64,000 nt of DNA from Muriicola jejuensis (GTDB lineage Bacteria; Bacteroidota; Bacteroidia; Flavobacteriales; Flavobacteriaceae): contig NZ_JAABOP010000002.1 of NCBI RefSeq assembly GCF_010671595.1, forward strand, positions 372,001-436,000, in the 5' to 3' direction. Positions 54,476 to 64,000 of the stretch are shown here, piece after piece. Every line of letters begins with the position of its first letter. The stretch's first letter is position 1. The notes under the pieces were generated by a model. That model did not search any database. It was not told where the DNA came from and saw only the letters and a program-made list of their open reading frames with translations. Made by a program: the position numbers and the translations under genes.

Positions 54476-55597
54476 CTAGTCCTTCGGAACCAGTTTAAAG
54501 ATCCCTTTCCCTTCCACAGCCACGTAGATAAAACCATCCGGCCCCTGTCTTACGTTCCGGACCCGCCCGATATTTTCCATCAGTTTTTCACGGGATACCA
54601 CGGTCTCTCCCTCCATTTGCAGGCGTTCCAGGTATTGGAAAGACAATGAGCCTACCAGCAGGTCCCCATTCCAGTCGGGATACAGGGAGGAGGTTACGAA
54701 GGTCATTCCACTGGGGGCGATCGATGGGATCCAGTAGTGGATCGGCTGTTCCATGCCTTCCATATGTGTTTTATCGGTGATCGGGGTCCCGCTGTAATTG
54801 ATCCCGTAGGTAATGACAGGCCAGCCGTAGTTTACGCCTTTTTTCACGATATTGATCTCATCCCCTCCTCTGGGGCCGTGTTCGTGGATCCAGATCTCGC
54901 CGGTTACCGGGTTTTTGACCATCCCCTGGGGATTCCTGTTGCCGTAGGTATAGATGGCCGATTTGGCTCCTGCTTCGTTTATAAAAGGGTTATCGGCCGG
55001 GATACTTCCGTCATCATGGATACGGTATACCTTGCCTCCGTCTCGGGTTATATCCTGTGGATTCACATCGCGATCCCCCCTCTCTCCTATGGTGAAATAC
55101 AGGTATCCACTATCGTCAAATTCGAGCCTGGAACCGAAATGCTGTCCGCTGGTCGTATTGGGGGTTGCTTTGTAAAGCGCCTGGATGTCAGATAGGGCAT
55201 TCCCGCTCAGTTTGGCCCTGGCGATGGCGGTATTTCCTCCTTTGTCATCGCCTTCCTCTGAGGCATAGGAGAGGTAGATCCACCCATTTTCGGCATATCG
55301 GGGATGCAATTCTATGTCGAGCAGGCCTCCCTGCCCACGATTATAAACGACAGGTACATTGCTGATCTGGGTTTTCTCACCATCCTTGAAGTGTATGATC
55401 TCACCCGATTTTTCGGTGATCAGCATACTCCCGTCTGGCAGAAAAACCATACCCCAGGGGATCTGTAGACCATCCACAATCAACTCGGCTGAAAAGTTCG
55501 TTTCCTCGGGAGTTTTTATCCCGTTATCAGATTTCTGAGCACACGAAATCACCGTCAATACAACGAAAAAACTGGTGATGAGGATACTTTTTTGCAT
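54476..55597 (-). CDS. PQQ-type soluble aldose/sugar dehydrogenase-like lipoprotein
   Basis: The 373-residue protein starts with a lipoprotein signal (FFVVLTVISCAQKSD) and forms a six-bladed propeller of the soluble glucose dehydrogenase/YliI family: IPWGMVFLPDGSMLITEKSG, GQGGLLDIELHPRYAENGWI, GQHFGSRLEFDDSGYLYFTI, GDRDVNPQDITRDGGKVYRI. It probably oxidises sugars with PQQ in the periplasm or at the surface. Its 3' end meets murQ with a 3 bp gap and it has its own promoter. Confidence 0.9.
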   Translation of the reverse strand: MQKSILITSFFVVLTVISCAQKSDNGIKTPEETNFSAELIVDGLQIPWGMVFLPDGSMLITEKSGEIIHFKDGEKTQISNVPVVYNRGQGGLLDIELHPRYAENGWIYLSYASEEGDDKGGNTAIARAKLSGNALSDIQALYKATPNTTSGQHFGSRLEFDDSGYLYFTIGERGDRDVNPQDITRDGGKVYRIHDDGSIPADNPFINEAGAKSAIYTYGNRNPQGMVKNPVTGEIWIHEHGPRGGDEINIVKKGVNYGWPVITYGINYSGTPITDKTHMEGMEQPIHYWIPSIAPSGMTFVTSSLYPDWNGDLLVGSLSFQYLERLQMEGETVVSREKLMENIGRVRNVRQGPDGFIYVAVEGKGIFKLVPKD

Positions 55598-55599
55598 TT

Positions 55600-55611
55600 T
55601 CTAACGTTAGA
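55600..55611. promoter_or_regulatory. Perfect 12-bp palindrome at the start of the sugar dehydrogenase gene
   Basis: TCTAACGTTAGA lies 2 bp before the ATG (minus strand) and downstream of the -7 box at 55640-55647, in the expected leader. It could be a regulator site or an RNA structure; a 12-bp palindrome can also occur by chance. Confidence 0.35.
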
Positions 55612-55639
55612 GAAATTAATAATAATAATGGTCGTGGAC

Positions 55640-55647
55640 CAAAGATA
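55640..55647 (-). promoter_or_regulatory. -7 promoter box of the sugar dehydrogenase gene
   Basis: The minus strand reads TATCTTTG, exact TAnnTTTG, with TTA 20 bp further upstream as a partial -33 element. The ATG is 42 bp downstream at 55597. Confidence 0.6.
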
Positions 55648-55703
55648 AAGAGAAAATTATAGATCGATAACTACGCTCTGAATATACTGATCCCAAATCA
55701 ACA

Positions 55704-55711
55704 TATTCTTG
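55704..55711 (+). promoter_or_regulatory. Weak -7 box before the giant adhesin gene
   Basis: TATTCTTG differs from TAnnTTTG at one base and lies 19 bp before the ATG at 55731. No better box was seen in the intergenic region. Confidence 0.35.
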
Positions 55712-55730
55712 CCATAATATGGTTTAACCT

Positions 55731-58700
55731 ATGCTCCCTAAAAAAATCAGGCATTTTGCGTATGCCTTGCTGTGGTTGGCACTTTTTGTAATAGGTACTT
55801 CCGCCATAGCAAATCCAAGCATAATACGTTTCGTCTCTTCCGCAGGCGCGACCTCCCTGTTTGAGGACATAGCCGAGGAGCCCGAGAGTCAGGAGGACTC
55901 GTCTTCAATTCCCGGAGATGCCCTGGAAATAGACGCTTTTTCTTCATCGGCACCTATGTTCGTCACCATCATACAGGGGGCGAATGAAGAAGTGACCTGC
56001 CCTAATGACGGGAGTACGCTGGCCAAATTCTTCCTTTGCGGTACCAGTGACGTACGCACCATCAGCCTGAGCATTTCCGGTTCCAGCTATCAATGGCAAA
56101 AACTAGATCCCAACCGATGTGCAGCATCGGTCATCGAGGATTGTGCCAATACGAATAATACTTGTTATGACACGGTGGGTACGGGAGCTACCTACAACCT
56201 GTCAACGAGCGGGGAATTCAGGGTCAGAGTGGATGGAGGTCAGTATTACTATTTCAAATCCACTTTGAACCCCCTGAACCCCCAGCTGATCAAGGAAGAT
56301 ATCATTTGTGGTAACCCGGGAAGGGTAGAGATCACCAACGTACCTGCGGGGTATGAATACAGCCTCAACACTCCTGCCGGCCCCTATCAGGACACACCTT
56401 ATTTTGATATTTCCGCCCCGGGAAGCTACATGGTCTATGTTAGGTTGAAGAACGTTTCCTCCAGTTCCTGTGTGTTCCCATCCAATTCAGTAACCGTACA
56501 GGACCTCGACATCAATGTGGATGTGACCGCCAATGATATCCTTTGTAGCGGCCAGTTGGGGAGCATAGACGTTCAGGTGACCGGTGTACCCGGATTTTAT
56601 ACCTACCGACTGATCAAGAATTCCGTGACCGTAGATACTTTTGGACCCAGCGGAGCGAGCAATTATACCTTCGCGAATGTTAGCCCGGGGACCTACAGTG
56701 TAAGGGTAGAGACCAACAAGTGTAATGAACTTATCACCCTGGATGTCAATTCGGATCCCATCGTCATAGGGAATGGGATCAGCCCGATCGCAGTTTCTGC
56801 CACCGCCAATGACAGTTTTGGGTGTGGGGCAGCGACCGTGGATGTGACGATTAATACCTCGGGGGGAACTGCCCCCTATCGCTACAGCCTGGATGGGGGT
56901 GGGAGTTTCAGTGCCCCTTATGCCAGTACCGCCGTATTTACGGTTTCCTCTGCGGGCACCTATCCCATCCTGGTGGAAGATGCCAACGGTTGCCGCAGGT
57001 CTGCCAGTGTGGACGTGGAAGACCTGCCACCACCGGTCTATACCGTGACCACTCAGGATGCCAATTGCGGGGGAGCCAATGACGGCCGCATCACGGTGAA
57101 TGTGACGAACGGCTACGGATATAACCTGGAATTCAGCAACAACAATGGAGTGAGCTACCAGGGGAGCAATGTCTTCAATGGTCTGGCTCCCGGCAGCTAT
57201 GACGTAATTATCCGTTATCAGCAGGGGAGTTTTATATGTACTACCCCGGCTACCGTTGAGACCGTGGGGACCCCTTCCAATATAACCGCTACCGTCACAG
57301 CAAACAGTGTTCCCACCTGTTCGAACGAGACCGGGGGGCAGATCACTATCTCAGGGGTCTCGGGAGGTACACCGCCCTACGATTACAGTATTGGTGCCGG
57401 ATTTAGCGCTACTACGGTATTTACAAACCTCGGGGTGGGTACCTATACACCCCAGATAAGGGATGCGAACGGGTGTGTACAGAGCCTGGCCCCCATCGTT
57501 TTTAACCCACTTAACAAACCTACCGATATGGATTTTACCATATCGAGCATAGACTGTATTACGAGCACTGCATCGGTGACCGTGGCCGTTACGAACGGAA
57601 CGGCGCCTTTTACCTATGAGATCATTGCTCCTGCAGCCAGCGCAGTAAACAACGGGAACAATCCCGTCTTTACAGGTTTGGGACTAGGCACCTATACCTT
57701 CAGGGTAACCGATAACGAGGGGTGTTCCTACAATGAGGTATTCGCCATCACGGATATCAGCTCAATCTCCGTTCAGGCCCAGGCCACCAGGGTGGTCACT
57801 TGCGTGGGTGACAGCGACGGGGAAGGCAGGTTCCTGGTCGATGGCTTTGCCACTACCTACAGTTACAGCATTGATGCTGGCCCCCTCAATACGGGCGAAA
57901 GCAACGGGATCATTTCCCTTGCCGGACTTAGTGCCGGAAGTTATGTGATCAATGTGACCGACGAAGACACCAATTGTACCGATTCTGCCACCCTGGTCAT
58001 ACAGGAACCTGCTACCGCCTTTGCCATCAGCAGCCTGAATGTAACTCCGATGAGTTGCCAGAACGGGAATATAGGAAGTGTTACCATCAATACAGTAGGC
58101 GGTTGGGGAGGAAACCGGTATACCCTTATCCAACCCGACCTGTCCGTCAGAGGCCCGAAGAACGGTAATACCTTCTCGAACCTGTCCCTGGACGGACTGT
58201 ATCAGGTCAGCGTTACAGATGCCAACGGGTGTACCGTAACAGACAGTTTTACGCTTACTTCCCTGGCGGCACCCGTACTGACCATCGATGCCTCGACAGA
58301 TTTCTGCTATGACAATGTGGATGCAGCTACGATCGTTGTAAATGCCGCAGGGGGTCTTCCTCCATATCAATACAGGATCAACGGCGGGCCCTGGGTGGGG
58401 GCGAGCTCTTTCAGCGGCCTTACCCCGAATACCTATACCGTTCAGGTAAGGGATGCCAACGATTGCCGGGATGACGTTACGGTCACCATTCAGCCTGAAA
58501 TCACAGCCACGGCCGTGACCATCACCGAACTCAACTGCGGGGGACCCCCGGCCGAGATTCAGGTGACCATCAGCAACGGATACCCTTCAGGAGGTAACTA
58601 CGACATTTACGAGGTGAGCATCGATGGGGCTGCCTATACTTCCAACTCGAATCCCATCGCAGGGAATTCCTTTGTATACAGTATTCCCAACGATGGCTCT

Positions 58701-61700
58701 ATCACTACAGACACCACTTTCCAGTTCCTGGTGAGCGACAGTCGAGGGTGTACAACGGAAACCAATGTGGTGACGATTTCACCCCCGGAGACCATTGCGG
58801 GTACGGCTGTACCCACGGATACGAGCTGCGGGGATAACAACGGGATCATCACCCTGGTGCCGGATACCAATTTCGGGGTTCCGCCATATCAATTCAGCGA
58901 TGATAGTGGTGCCACCTTCAGTTCCCAGAATGTATTTTCTGGGTTCGCCCCAGGGGTATACAATACCTTTATGATCCGTGACAGCAGGGGTTGTACAACG
59001 CCTTTGCTTTCTGCAACCATAAATGCCAGTGTGGCCATAGATGCCAGTGTGGTGGCCAATGACGCCCTATGCGCCGCAGGAACCACCTATGGCTCCATAG
59101 ACGTGACCGCCGTGGCCAATGGAAACCCTAACTATACGTACATCGTACAGGATATCAACGGGGTGACGGTAGCCACCGTGGGCCCCACAGCCAGTACAAG
59201 CGCAAATTTCCCCAATCTGGTGCCGGGTACCTATACCGTGATCACACAGGATGCCTCCGGGTGTGAGGACAGGGATACGGTCACCATCATACAGAACCAG
59301 ATTGACCTGGTTCCCGTAGCCACGACCACTCCCCCGGATTGTACCACGGCCTTTACCTACATTGTGGATATTGTGGGAGGCACGCCTCCATACCAGATCG
59401 GACTTTTGGGAGGTCCCCTGGGTCCGCCTAACGTGGATATAGACACGCACGATTTTACAGGCCAGATTTCCTATGGGATCACCTATTTTGTAGAGGTGAT
59501 CGACGCTCTGGGATGCCGGTATATCGAACAAATTGACCCTATTCTCGGCCCTTCACCCATATCCGTGGTGGCCACGGCTACTTCAGCGGCCTGTGCACCG
59601 AATGCGAATGGATCTATTGACTTCCAGGTTGCCGGAATAGGTTCCCCTGCAGATATCACGATACAGCTACAGGATACCAATACCGGAGCCATAGTGAGCG
59701 GACCTGTGGTGCTTAACAACGAACCCATCCCTTATAACGGCAGTTTCACAGGCCTTCCCGCAGGGAATTATCAGATCCTCGTGGAGGATAACAATACCAG
59801 TTGTGACGCCAGTACCCTGGTGGATATTGTTCCCAATGTGCCTGCGATCGTAATAGACAGCAACCTGCCAGCTACCTGTAACGTAGGCGCCCTGGTAACG
59901 GTTAGGGGCAATGGAGGCACGCCCCCTTACGGTTTTGCCTATGTGCCTGCCGGTGATCCGGCCCCTGGTGTTTTCACACCCCAGACCACCTATGAGATTC
60001 CCGGACCCTATCCGGCCAACTATGATTTTTATGTGCAGGACAGTTTTGGGTGTACCAGTTTTACCACGGTGACTGTCACGGCTGAACCTGGAGTCCCTGT
60101 TCCTACCGTTGACGTTGTCAACCAGTGTACGGCCGTAGCCAACTATACGGTGAATGTGACCTCCCCTCTCAGTACGGGATCCGGCCTGCCGGAAGAGACT
60201 TTCCAATACGATATAGGTGGCGGATTCCAGACCAGCCCCAATTTTGTGGTCCCAAACCCAGGAGATTATACGATCACGGTGAGGGATGGAAATGGATGTA
60301 CCAATACTGTGGTCGCGAGGGTATTCGATTTCTTTGCCATCTCTGCAAATGCCACTTCCGAACCCACTTGTAATGCGGGAGACGGCGTGATCACGGTCAA
60401 TACCAGCGGGGGTAGTGGCAATTTCCGATATGAACTGGATGATGGGTTCAATCCCCCTGTGGTTCAGGTGAATGATCCCGTCTTTATCAATATTGCTCCG
60501 GGGACGTATTCCATCATCGTTACAGACCTTGATTCCAATACCGTTCCCCTCTGTACGGATACAGCCACTGTGGACGTTACGGTAGTGACCAACCCCGTGA
60601 TCTCGGCAACGCCTATGGGTGATGTTACCTGTAACGGCGCCAACGATGGTTATATCGGAGTTGAGCTCCAGCCGGGAACGGATACCGACGGGCCATTCAC
60701 GTATGTCTTGTATGATGGCAGTACTTCTACCGTTCTCGCCGGACCTCAGGGGACTTCACTTTTCGATAATCTCGCCCCGGGTACCTACCAGGTGGAAGTG
60801 ATCTCGGACCGCGGATGTACGGACCGTTCGGGGGATGTGATTATCACAGAACCCTCACCCCTGCAGATCAATACGGTAAATACGGATTTTACCTGTGATC
60901 CCAGCAGTAACCGTTTCAATACGGCTACCATTACCATCTACACGGATACGAACGGAGATGGCACAGGGGTAGATACCGGTACTGCCCCCTATACCTATAG
61001 TATGAATGACGGAACCCCGGCCTTTGACGGGACAAATTTCCAGACCAGCAATACGTTCGAGGTCATTGACAACGGTACCAACCAGACGATCACCCTGACA
61101 GCCAGGGACCAGAATGGCTGTGAAATCACGCAGACGATCACCATCAACGCGCCCACAGATCTGACCTTTACGTACAACGTGAACCCGCTTACCTGCGATG
61201 CCAGTGGAGTAGGGGTTAATCCAGGCTCTATCGAGATCATCATAGACCAGGGACCCGGCAACTACGATGTGGAGATCCTACCCCTGGGCTCTGCCGCGGT
61301 CCAGAACTCCGGTGGTACAGACCGGGTTATCTGGAGTATCGACACTCCGGGCGATTATATCTTTACCGTTACGGATATAGGCAATGCCGGATGTTCCTAC
61401 CTTACCGCTGTAGTTAATGTACCTGAATACAACACCATAGACGCCGTCATTGCAGAGACGGAACCCGTAACCTGCTTTAACGGCTCTGATGGGGAGATCA
61501 GTATCCAGATCAACGGATACAGTGGGGTCTACAACTACGAGGTATTTTCAAGGGATAATTTCGGAGTAGAGACTACTACGGGGGTCACCGGGACCTTTGA
61601 TACCACTATTGCCGGACAGAACCCCGTGGTGATTACCGGCCTGCCCGCTGGTAACCTGGTGGTGCATGTGGAAGCTCTGGACAATCCTTTCTGCGACACG

Positions 61701-64000
61701 GTGAGCAATGTGGCTACCGTAAGACAGCCAGACCGAGCCCTGACAGTGGTGGCTCAGCAAACAGCAGAGGTTACCTGTGCGATTCCCGGATTGGGCGAGA
61801 TCTTCCTGACCGGCGACGGAGGATGGGGCACCTATGAATACCAGGTCATTGCCCCTGACGGATCGACCATCCTGCAGGATTTTCCGAGTACCAACAGGAT
61901 CATTACCGACCTGTCTGACGGTACCTATACCATTAATGTGCGCGATATAGAGGGTTGTACGGCCACCAATACCATAACATTAGCCTTGCCCACCCCTATC
62001 TATGCCGATATACAGATCACTTCTCCCCTGAGATGTAACAACGACAACGATGCGGTCATAGAAGCGTTCAATGTCAGTGGTGGACAAGGGCCGGGGAATT
62101 ACCTCTACCAACTGAACAGGATCACGGACGGAACCAGCAGCGGACTGCAAACGACACCTTCTTTTGCGAACCTGTCTTCCGGCGACTATTCCATCACCGT
62201 GTTCGACGGATGGTCCTGTAGTTATACCACGATTCCGATCACCATTACCGATCCACCGGTGGTCGTAGCCGAACTGGTTGAATTGCAGCCACCGGGCTGC
62301 GGTGATTTCGGGATCATGGAACTGACCATAACAAACCCTGAACCTGGGGTCAGCTATTTCTACAGAAGGTCGGGGACCTCAGACCCATTTCTGCCTTTGA
62401 GTACGATAGATCCTTTGGCTACGGTGGTTCAGATCACTGAAGACATCACCCTGGATCCCGGACCTTTCCAGTACGACGTACAAAATTCAAACGGATGTCC
62501 TTTCGAGATCTCAAACCAGATCTCCCTGGATCCGGCAGCCCCTCTGGTGATCTCCCTGGATCTTACCAACGCCACCATTAACTGTGCCGGAGAGGCAACA
62601 GGGATCATCAGGTCAGAAGCGTTTGGTGGCATCGGGAATTATGTGTACACCCTCCTGAATTCGGATGTTCCTCCTGTTCCGACGGCAGGCAACACAGTGA
62701 GAGCGGCCCAGTCGTCCGGAATATTCCGGAACCTTGGACCCGGAACCTACTGGGTATTCGCTCAGAGTGGTGGATGTACAGCTATTTCAACTCCTATAAC
62801 CATTGTGGATCCGCCACCTCTGGTGCTGGATTACATAGAAGCAGTCCCCGTGAGTTGTTTCGGAGATGTAGACGGTCAGCTGATCATAGAGGCCAGCGGG
62901 GGAACCGGTGTGATCCGATACTCCATCGCAGATCAGCTCAGCGAGTTCTTCGAAGGGGACGACCCTATGTTCCCGAATCGCAAGACCTTTACGGACCTTG
63001 CTCCCAGAAGCTACGAGGTGATCATACAAGACGACCTTGGGTGTACTATCACCCAGACCATCACCATTACGGAGCCCACTGAACTGGTAGCGGGAATTGG
63101 GAATTCCATTCCCGAGACCTGTCTTGGGGATGAGGACGGAGCGGTTACTGTCTTCGTGAACGGAGGTACGCCTCCCTACGAGTTCGCTATGAACTCCTCC
63201 GACCCGGCCGACTTTGCGCCTAACCCTACCATGACCTTCACCAACCTGAGGGGAGGGGAGACCTATGTGGTCTTTATCAGGGATTCCCGTGGATGTGAGA
63301 CCAATGTGGTCGTGCCAATAGGGATAGGGGTTGATCTCCAGCCTGAAGTCGTGGTGAATTACGGATGTGACGGTATTTTCCCAAATAACATGACCGTGGT
63401 GTCCGTGGCGGATACCTCGCAATATGCGGACCTCCTTTTTGTGCTGGACCCCGCAGATCCAACGGATGCCATTACCGCTCAGGCGGATGTGGACCGCACC
63501 TGGGGAGATCTCCCGGCAGGGGATCACACGGTGTATATTTACCATTCCAATGGATGTAGCACTTTCGTGGATTTCACTATAGACCCGTATGACCCATTGA
63601 CGCTTACCCTGGTTAAATCGGCTCCCAACGAGCTCACGGCCACAGCTACCGGAGGTTTCGGAGGATATGAATACTTCTTCCAGGGAGTTTCCCAGGGCAG
63701 TGTGAATACGTACGAGGTGAATGAGGATGCTACGGTAACGGTACGGGTGGTCGATGCCCAGGGGTGTGAGGCGATCATGTCTATCCCATTCGACTTTACC
63801 GGTATGCTCGATATTCCGAACTTCTTTACCCCGGATGGGGACAACAACAATGATCTGTGGTTCCCGAGGAACCGGGAATTCTTCCCGAATATAGAGGTGA
63901 AGATCTATGACCGCTACGGCCGAGTCGTGGCTGTCTTAGACCAGGTGTCAGGCTGGGATGGAACCTATGACGGCAGAGAAGTACCCACTGGGGATTACTG
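55731..64000 (+). CDS. Giant SprB-like cell-surface adhesin, T9SS type B substrate (3' end outside window)
   Basis: One frame stays open from the ATG at 55731 to the window edge, giving at least 2756 codons. It begins with a signal peptide (FAYALLWLALFVIGTSAIAN). From about residue 250 it is a chain of roughly 28 related units, each with a middle like GGTPPYxYSxDGG and an end like GxYTVxVxDANGCT, matching SprB repeats. The visible C-terminus, DIPNFFTPDGDNNNDLWFPR then KIYDRYGRVV and GWDGTYDGREVPTGDY, is the gliding motility-associated C-terminal domain, the signal for the type IX secretion system. Only about the last 25 residues should be missing. SprB-type adhesins move along the cell surface in gliding. 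The many Cys pairs at repeat boundaries may form disulfides. Confidence 0.92.
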   Translation, partial: MLPKKIRHFAYALLWLALFVIGTSAIANPSIIRFVSSAGATSLFEDIAEEPESQEDSSSIPGDALEIDAFSSSAPMFVTIIQGANEEVTCPNDGSTLAKFFLCGTSDVRTISLSISGSSYQWQKLDPNRCAASVIEDCANTNNTCYDTVGTGATYNLSTSGEFRVRVDGGQYYYFKSTLNPLNPQLIKEDIICGNPGRVEITNVPAGYEYSLNTPAGPYQDTPYFDISAPGSYMVYVRLKNVSSSSCVFPSNSVTVQDLDINVDVTANDILCSGQLGSIDVQVTGVPGFYTYRLIKNSVTVDTFGPSGASNYTFANVSPGTYSVRVETNKCNELITLDVNSDPIVIGNGISPIAVSATANDSFGCGAATVDVTINTSGGTAPYRYSLDGGGSFSAPYASTAVFTVSSAGTYPILVEDANGCRRSASVDVEDLPPPVYTVTTQDANCGGANDGRITVNVTNGYGYNLEFSNNNGVSYQGSNVFNGLAPGSYDVIIRYQQGSFICTTPATVETVGTPSNITATVTANSVPTCSNETGGQITISGVSGGTPPYDYSIGAGFSATTVFTNLGVGTYTPQIRDANGCVQSLAPIVFNPLNKPTDMDFTISSIDCITSTASVTVAVTNGTAPFTYEIIAPAASAVNNGNNPVFTGLGLGTYTFRVTDNEGCSYNEVFAITDISSISVQAQATRVVTCVGDSDGEGRFLVDGFATTYSYSIDAGPLNTGESNGIISLAGLSAGSYVINVTDEDTNCTDSATLVIQEPATAFAISSLNVTPMSCQNGNIGSVTINTVGGWGGNRYTLIQPDLSVRGPKNGNTFSNLSLDGLYQVSVTDANGCTVTDSFTLTSLAAPVLTIDASTDFCYDNVDAATIVVNAAGGLPPYQYRINGGPWVGASSFSGLTPNTYTVQVRDANDCRDDVTVTIQPEITATAVTITELNCGGPPAEIQVTISNGYPSGGNYDIYEVSIDGAAYTSNSNPIAGNSFVYSIPNDGSITTDTTFQFLVSDSRGCTTETNVVTISPPETIAGTAVPTDTSCGDNNGIITLVPDTNFGVPPYQFSDDSGATFSSQNVFSGFAPGVYNTFMIRDSRGCTTPLLSATINASVAIDASVVANDALCAAGTTYGSIDVTAVANGNPNYTYIVQDINGVTVATVGPTASTSANFPNLVPGTYTVITQDASGCEDRDTVTIIQNQIDLVPVATTTPPDCTTAFTYIVDIVGGTPPYQIGLLGGPLGPPNVDIDTHDFTGQISYGITYFVEVIDALGCRYIEQIDPILGPSPISVVATATSAACAPNANGSIDFQVAGIGSPADITIQLQDTNTGAIVSGPVVLNNEPIPYNGSFTGLPAGNYQILVEDNNTSCDASTLVDIVPNVPAIVIDSNLPATCNVGALVTVRGNGGTPPYGFAYVPAGDPAPGVFTPQTTYEIPGPYPANYDFYVQDSFGCTSFTTVTVTAEPGVPVPTVDVVNQCTAVANYTVNVTSPLSTGSGLPEETFQYDIGGGFQTSPNFVVPNPGDYTITVRDGNGCTNTVVARVFDFFAISANATSEPTCNAGDGVITVNTSGGSGNFRYELDDGFNPPVVQVNDPVFINIAPGTYSIIVTDLDSNTVPLCTDTATVDVTVVTNPVISATPMGDVTCNGANDGYIGVELQPGTDTDGPFTYVLYDGSTSTVLAGPQGTSLFDNLAPGTYQVEVISDRGCTDRSGDVIITEPSPLQINTVNTDFTCDPSSNRFNTATITIYTDTNGDGTGVDTGTAPYTYSMNDGTPAFDGTNFQTSNTFEVIDNGTNQTITLTARDQNGCEITQTITINAPTDLTFTYNVNPLTCDASGVGVNPGSIEIIIDQGPGNYDVEILPLGSAAVQNSGGTDRVIWSIDTPGDYIFTVTDIGNAGCSYLTAVVNVPEYNTIDAVIAETEPVTCFNGSDGEISIQINGYSGVYNYEVFSRDNFGVETTTGVTGTFDTTIAGQNPVVITGLPAGNLVVHVEALDNPFCDTVSNVATVRQPDRALTVVAQQTAEVTCAIPGLGEIFLTGDGGWGTYEYQVIAPDGSTILQDFPSTNRIITDLSDGTYTINVRDIEGCTATNTITLALPTPIYADIQITSPLRCNNDNDAVIEAFNVSGGQGPGNYLYQLNRITDGTSSGLQTTPSFANLSSGDYSITVFDGWSCSYTTIPITITDPPVVVAELVELQPPGCGDFGIMELTITNPEPGVSYFYRRSGTSDPFLPLSTIDPLATVVQITEDITLDPGPFQYDVQNSNGCPFEISNQISLDPAAPLVISLDLTNATINCAGEATGIIRSEAFGGIGNYVYTLLNSDVPPVPTAGNTVRAAQSSGIFRNLGPGTYWVFAQSGGCTAISTPITIVDPPPLVLDYIEAVPVSCFGDVDGQLIIEASGGTGVIRYSIADQLSEFFEGDDPMFPNRKTFTDLAPRSYEVIIQDDLGCTITQTITITEPTELVAGIGNSIPETCLGDEDGAVTVFVNGGTPPYEFAMNSSDPADFAPNPTMTFTNLRGGETYVVFIRDSRGCETNVVVPIGIGVDLQPEVVVNYGCDGIFPNNMTVVSVADTSQYADLLFVLDPADPTDAITAQADVDRTWGDLPAGDHTVYIYHSNGCSTFVDFTIDPYDPLTLTLVKSAPNELTATATGGFGGYEYFFQGVSQGSVNTYEVNEDATVTVRVVDAQGCEAIMSIPFDFTGMLDIPNFFTPDGDNNNDLWFPRNREFFPNIEVKIYDRYGRVVAVLDQVSGWDGTYDGREVPTGDY
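56480..63780 (+). repeat. About 28 SprB-type protein repeats within the adhesin gene
   Basis: I counted about 28 closing motifs of the form aromatic-x-V-x-D-x-x-G-C, such as YPILVEDANGCRR, YTVQVRDANDCRD, YTITVRDGNGCTN and YEVIIQDDLGCTI, spaced about 85-90 residues apart on average. The DNA is well diverged between copies: only short strings like GATGCCAACGGGTGT recur, so the array is an old protein-level expansion, not a recent tandem duplication. Units differ in length, and several are irregular (no D before the Cys). Confidence 0.8.

Noticed and set aside
57733-63850. Numerous short open frames on both strands inside the giant adhesin gene
   Set aside because: They are shadows of the repeat-coding frame, with no start context or domain evidence.

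Overview
The window is a gene-dense piece of a chromosome from a member of the Bacteroidota, almost certainly family Flavobacteriaceae. The evidence is a GldI-type gliding lipoprotein, a giant SprB-like type IX secretion (T9SS) adhesin, family-typical proteins (DUF3810, DUF5683, DUF6122, DUF368 pair, OstA-like protein), Bacteroidota promoters (-7 box TAnnTTTG), few Shine-Dalgarno sites, and lipoproteins with LxxC boxes. I do not name a genus. No rRNA, tRNA, CRISPR array, insertion sequence or prophage is visible, and no stretch above 300 bases lacks a gene.

Layout. 1-3.6 kb (minus): start of aroE, two tandem DUF368 polyprenyl-phosphate translocase genes, a TPR gene. 3.7-6.9 kb: aminotransferase plus an OstA-like/SPOR envelope protein. 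6.9-13.1 kb: purA, a Fur-family regulator, a RelA/SpoT enzyme, an M48 protease, a TrmH-type methyltransferase. 13.2-19.5 kb: a lipoprotein, two amidohydrolase genes (three domains, mostly degenerate), a DUF3810 putative metallopeptidase. 19.5-28.6 kb: pepD, a cyclophilin-FKBP fusion, gldI, a DHH phosphoesterase, a PhoD-like phosphatase, ndk, dciA-like, a lipoprotein, recF, a TPR membrane protein, ribH. 28.7-32.7 kb: a small membrane protein, mutL, two rhomboids and the wreck of an endonuclease/exonuclease/phosphatase gene. 32.6-38.4 kb (minus): parA, parB, DUF5683, dapB, lepB, wbqC-like, DUF6122.

38.5-46.7 kb is a propionyl-CoA module: the two methylmalonyl-CoA mutase subunits (with a divIC/ftsB-like gene and udk) diverge from biotin carrier, biotin carboxylase and carboxyltransferase genes. 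Together they would interconvert propionyl-CoA and succinyl-CoA.

46.7-54.5 kb is a peptidoglycan-recycling island: AmpG-like permease, NagZ-like glycoside hydrolase, AnmK, MurQ, a DeoR-type regulator and a two-domain protein joining a NagB-type deaminase to a LmbE/PIG-L deacetylase-like domain. The divergent promoter region carries two near-identical TGCA-N6-TGCA dyads 22 bp apart, a likely operator. I regard this island, with the fused enzyme and its operator, as the most interesting system here.

54.5-64 kb: a PQQ-type sugar dehydrogenase, then a giant open reading frame from 55731 to beyond the window end. It encodes a signal peptide, about 28 SprB-type repeats and the start of a gliding-associated C-terminal (T9SS type B) domain.
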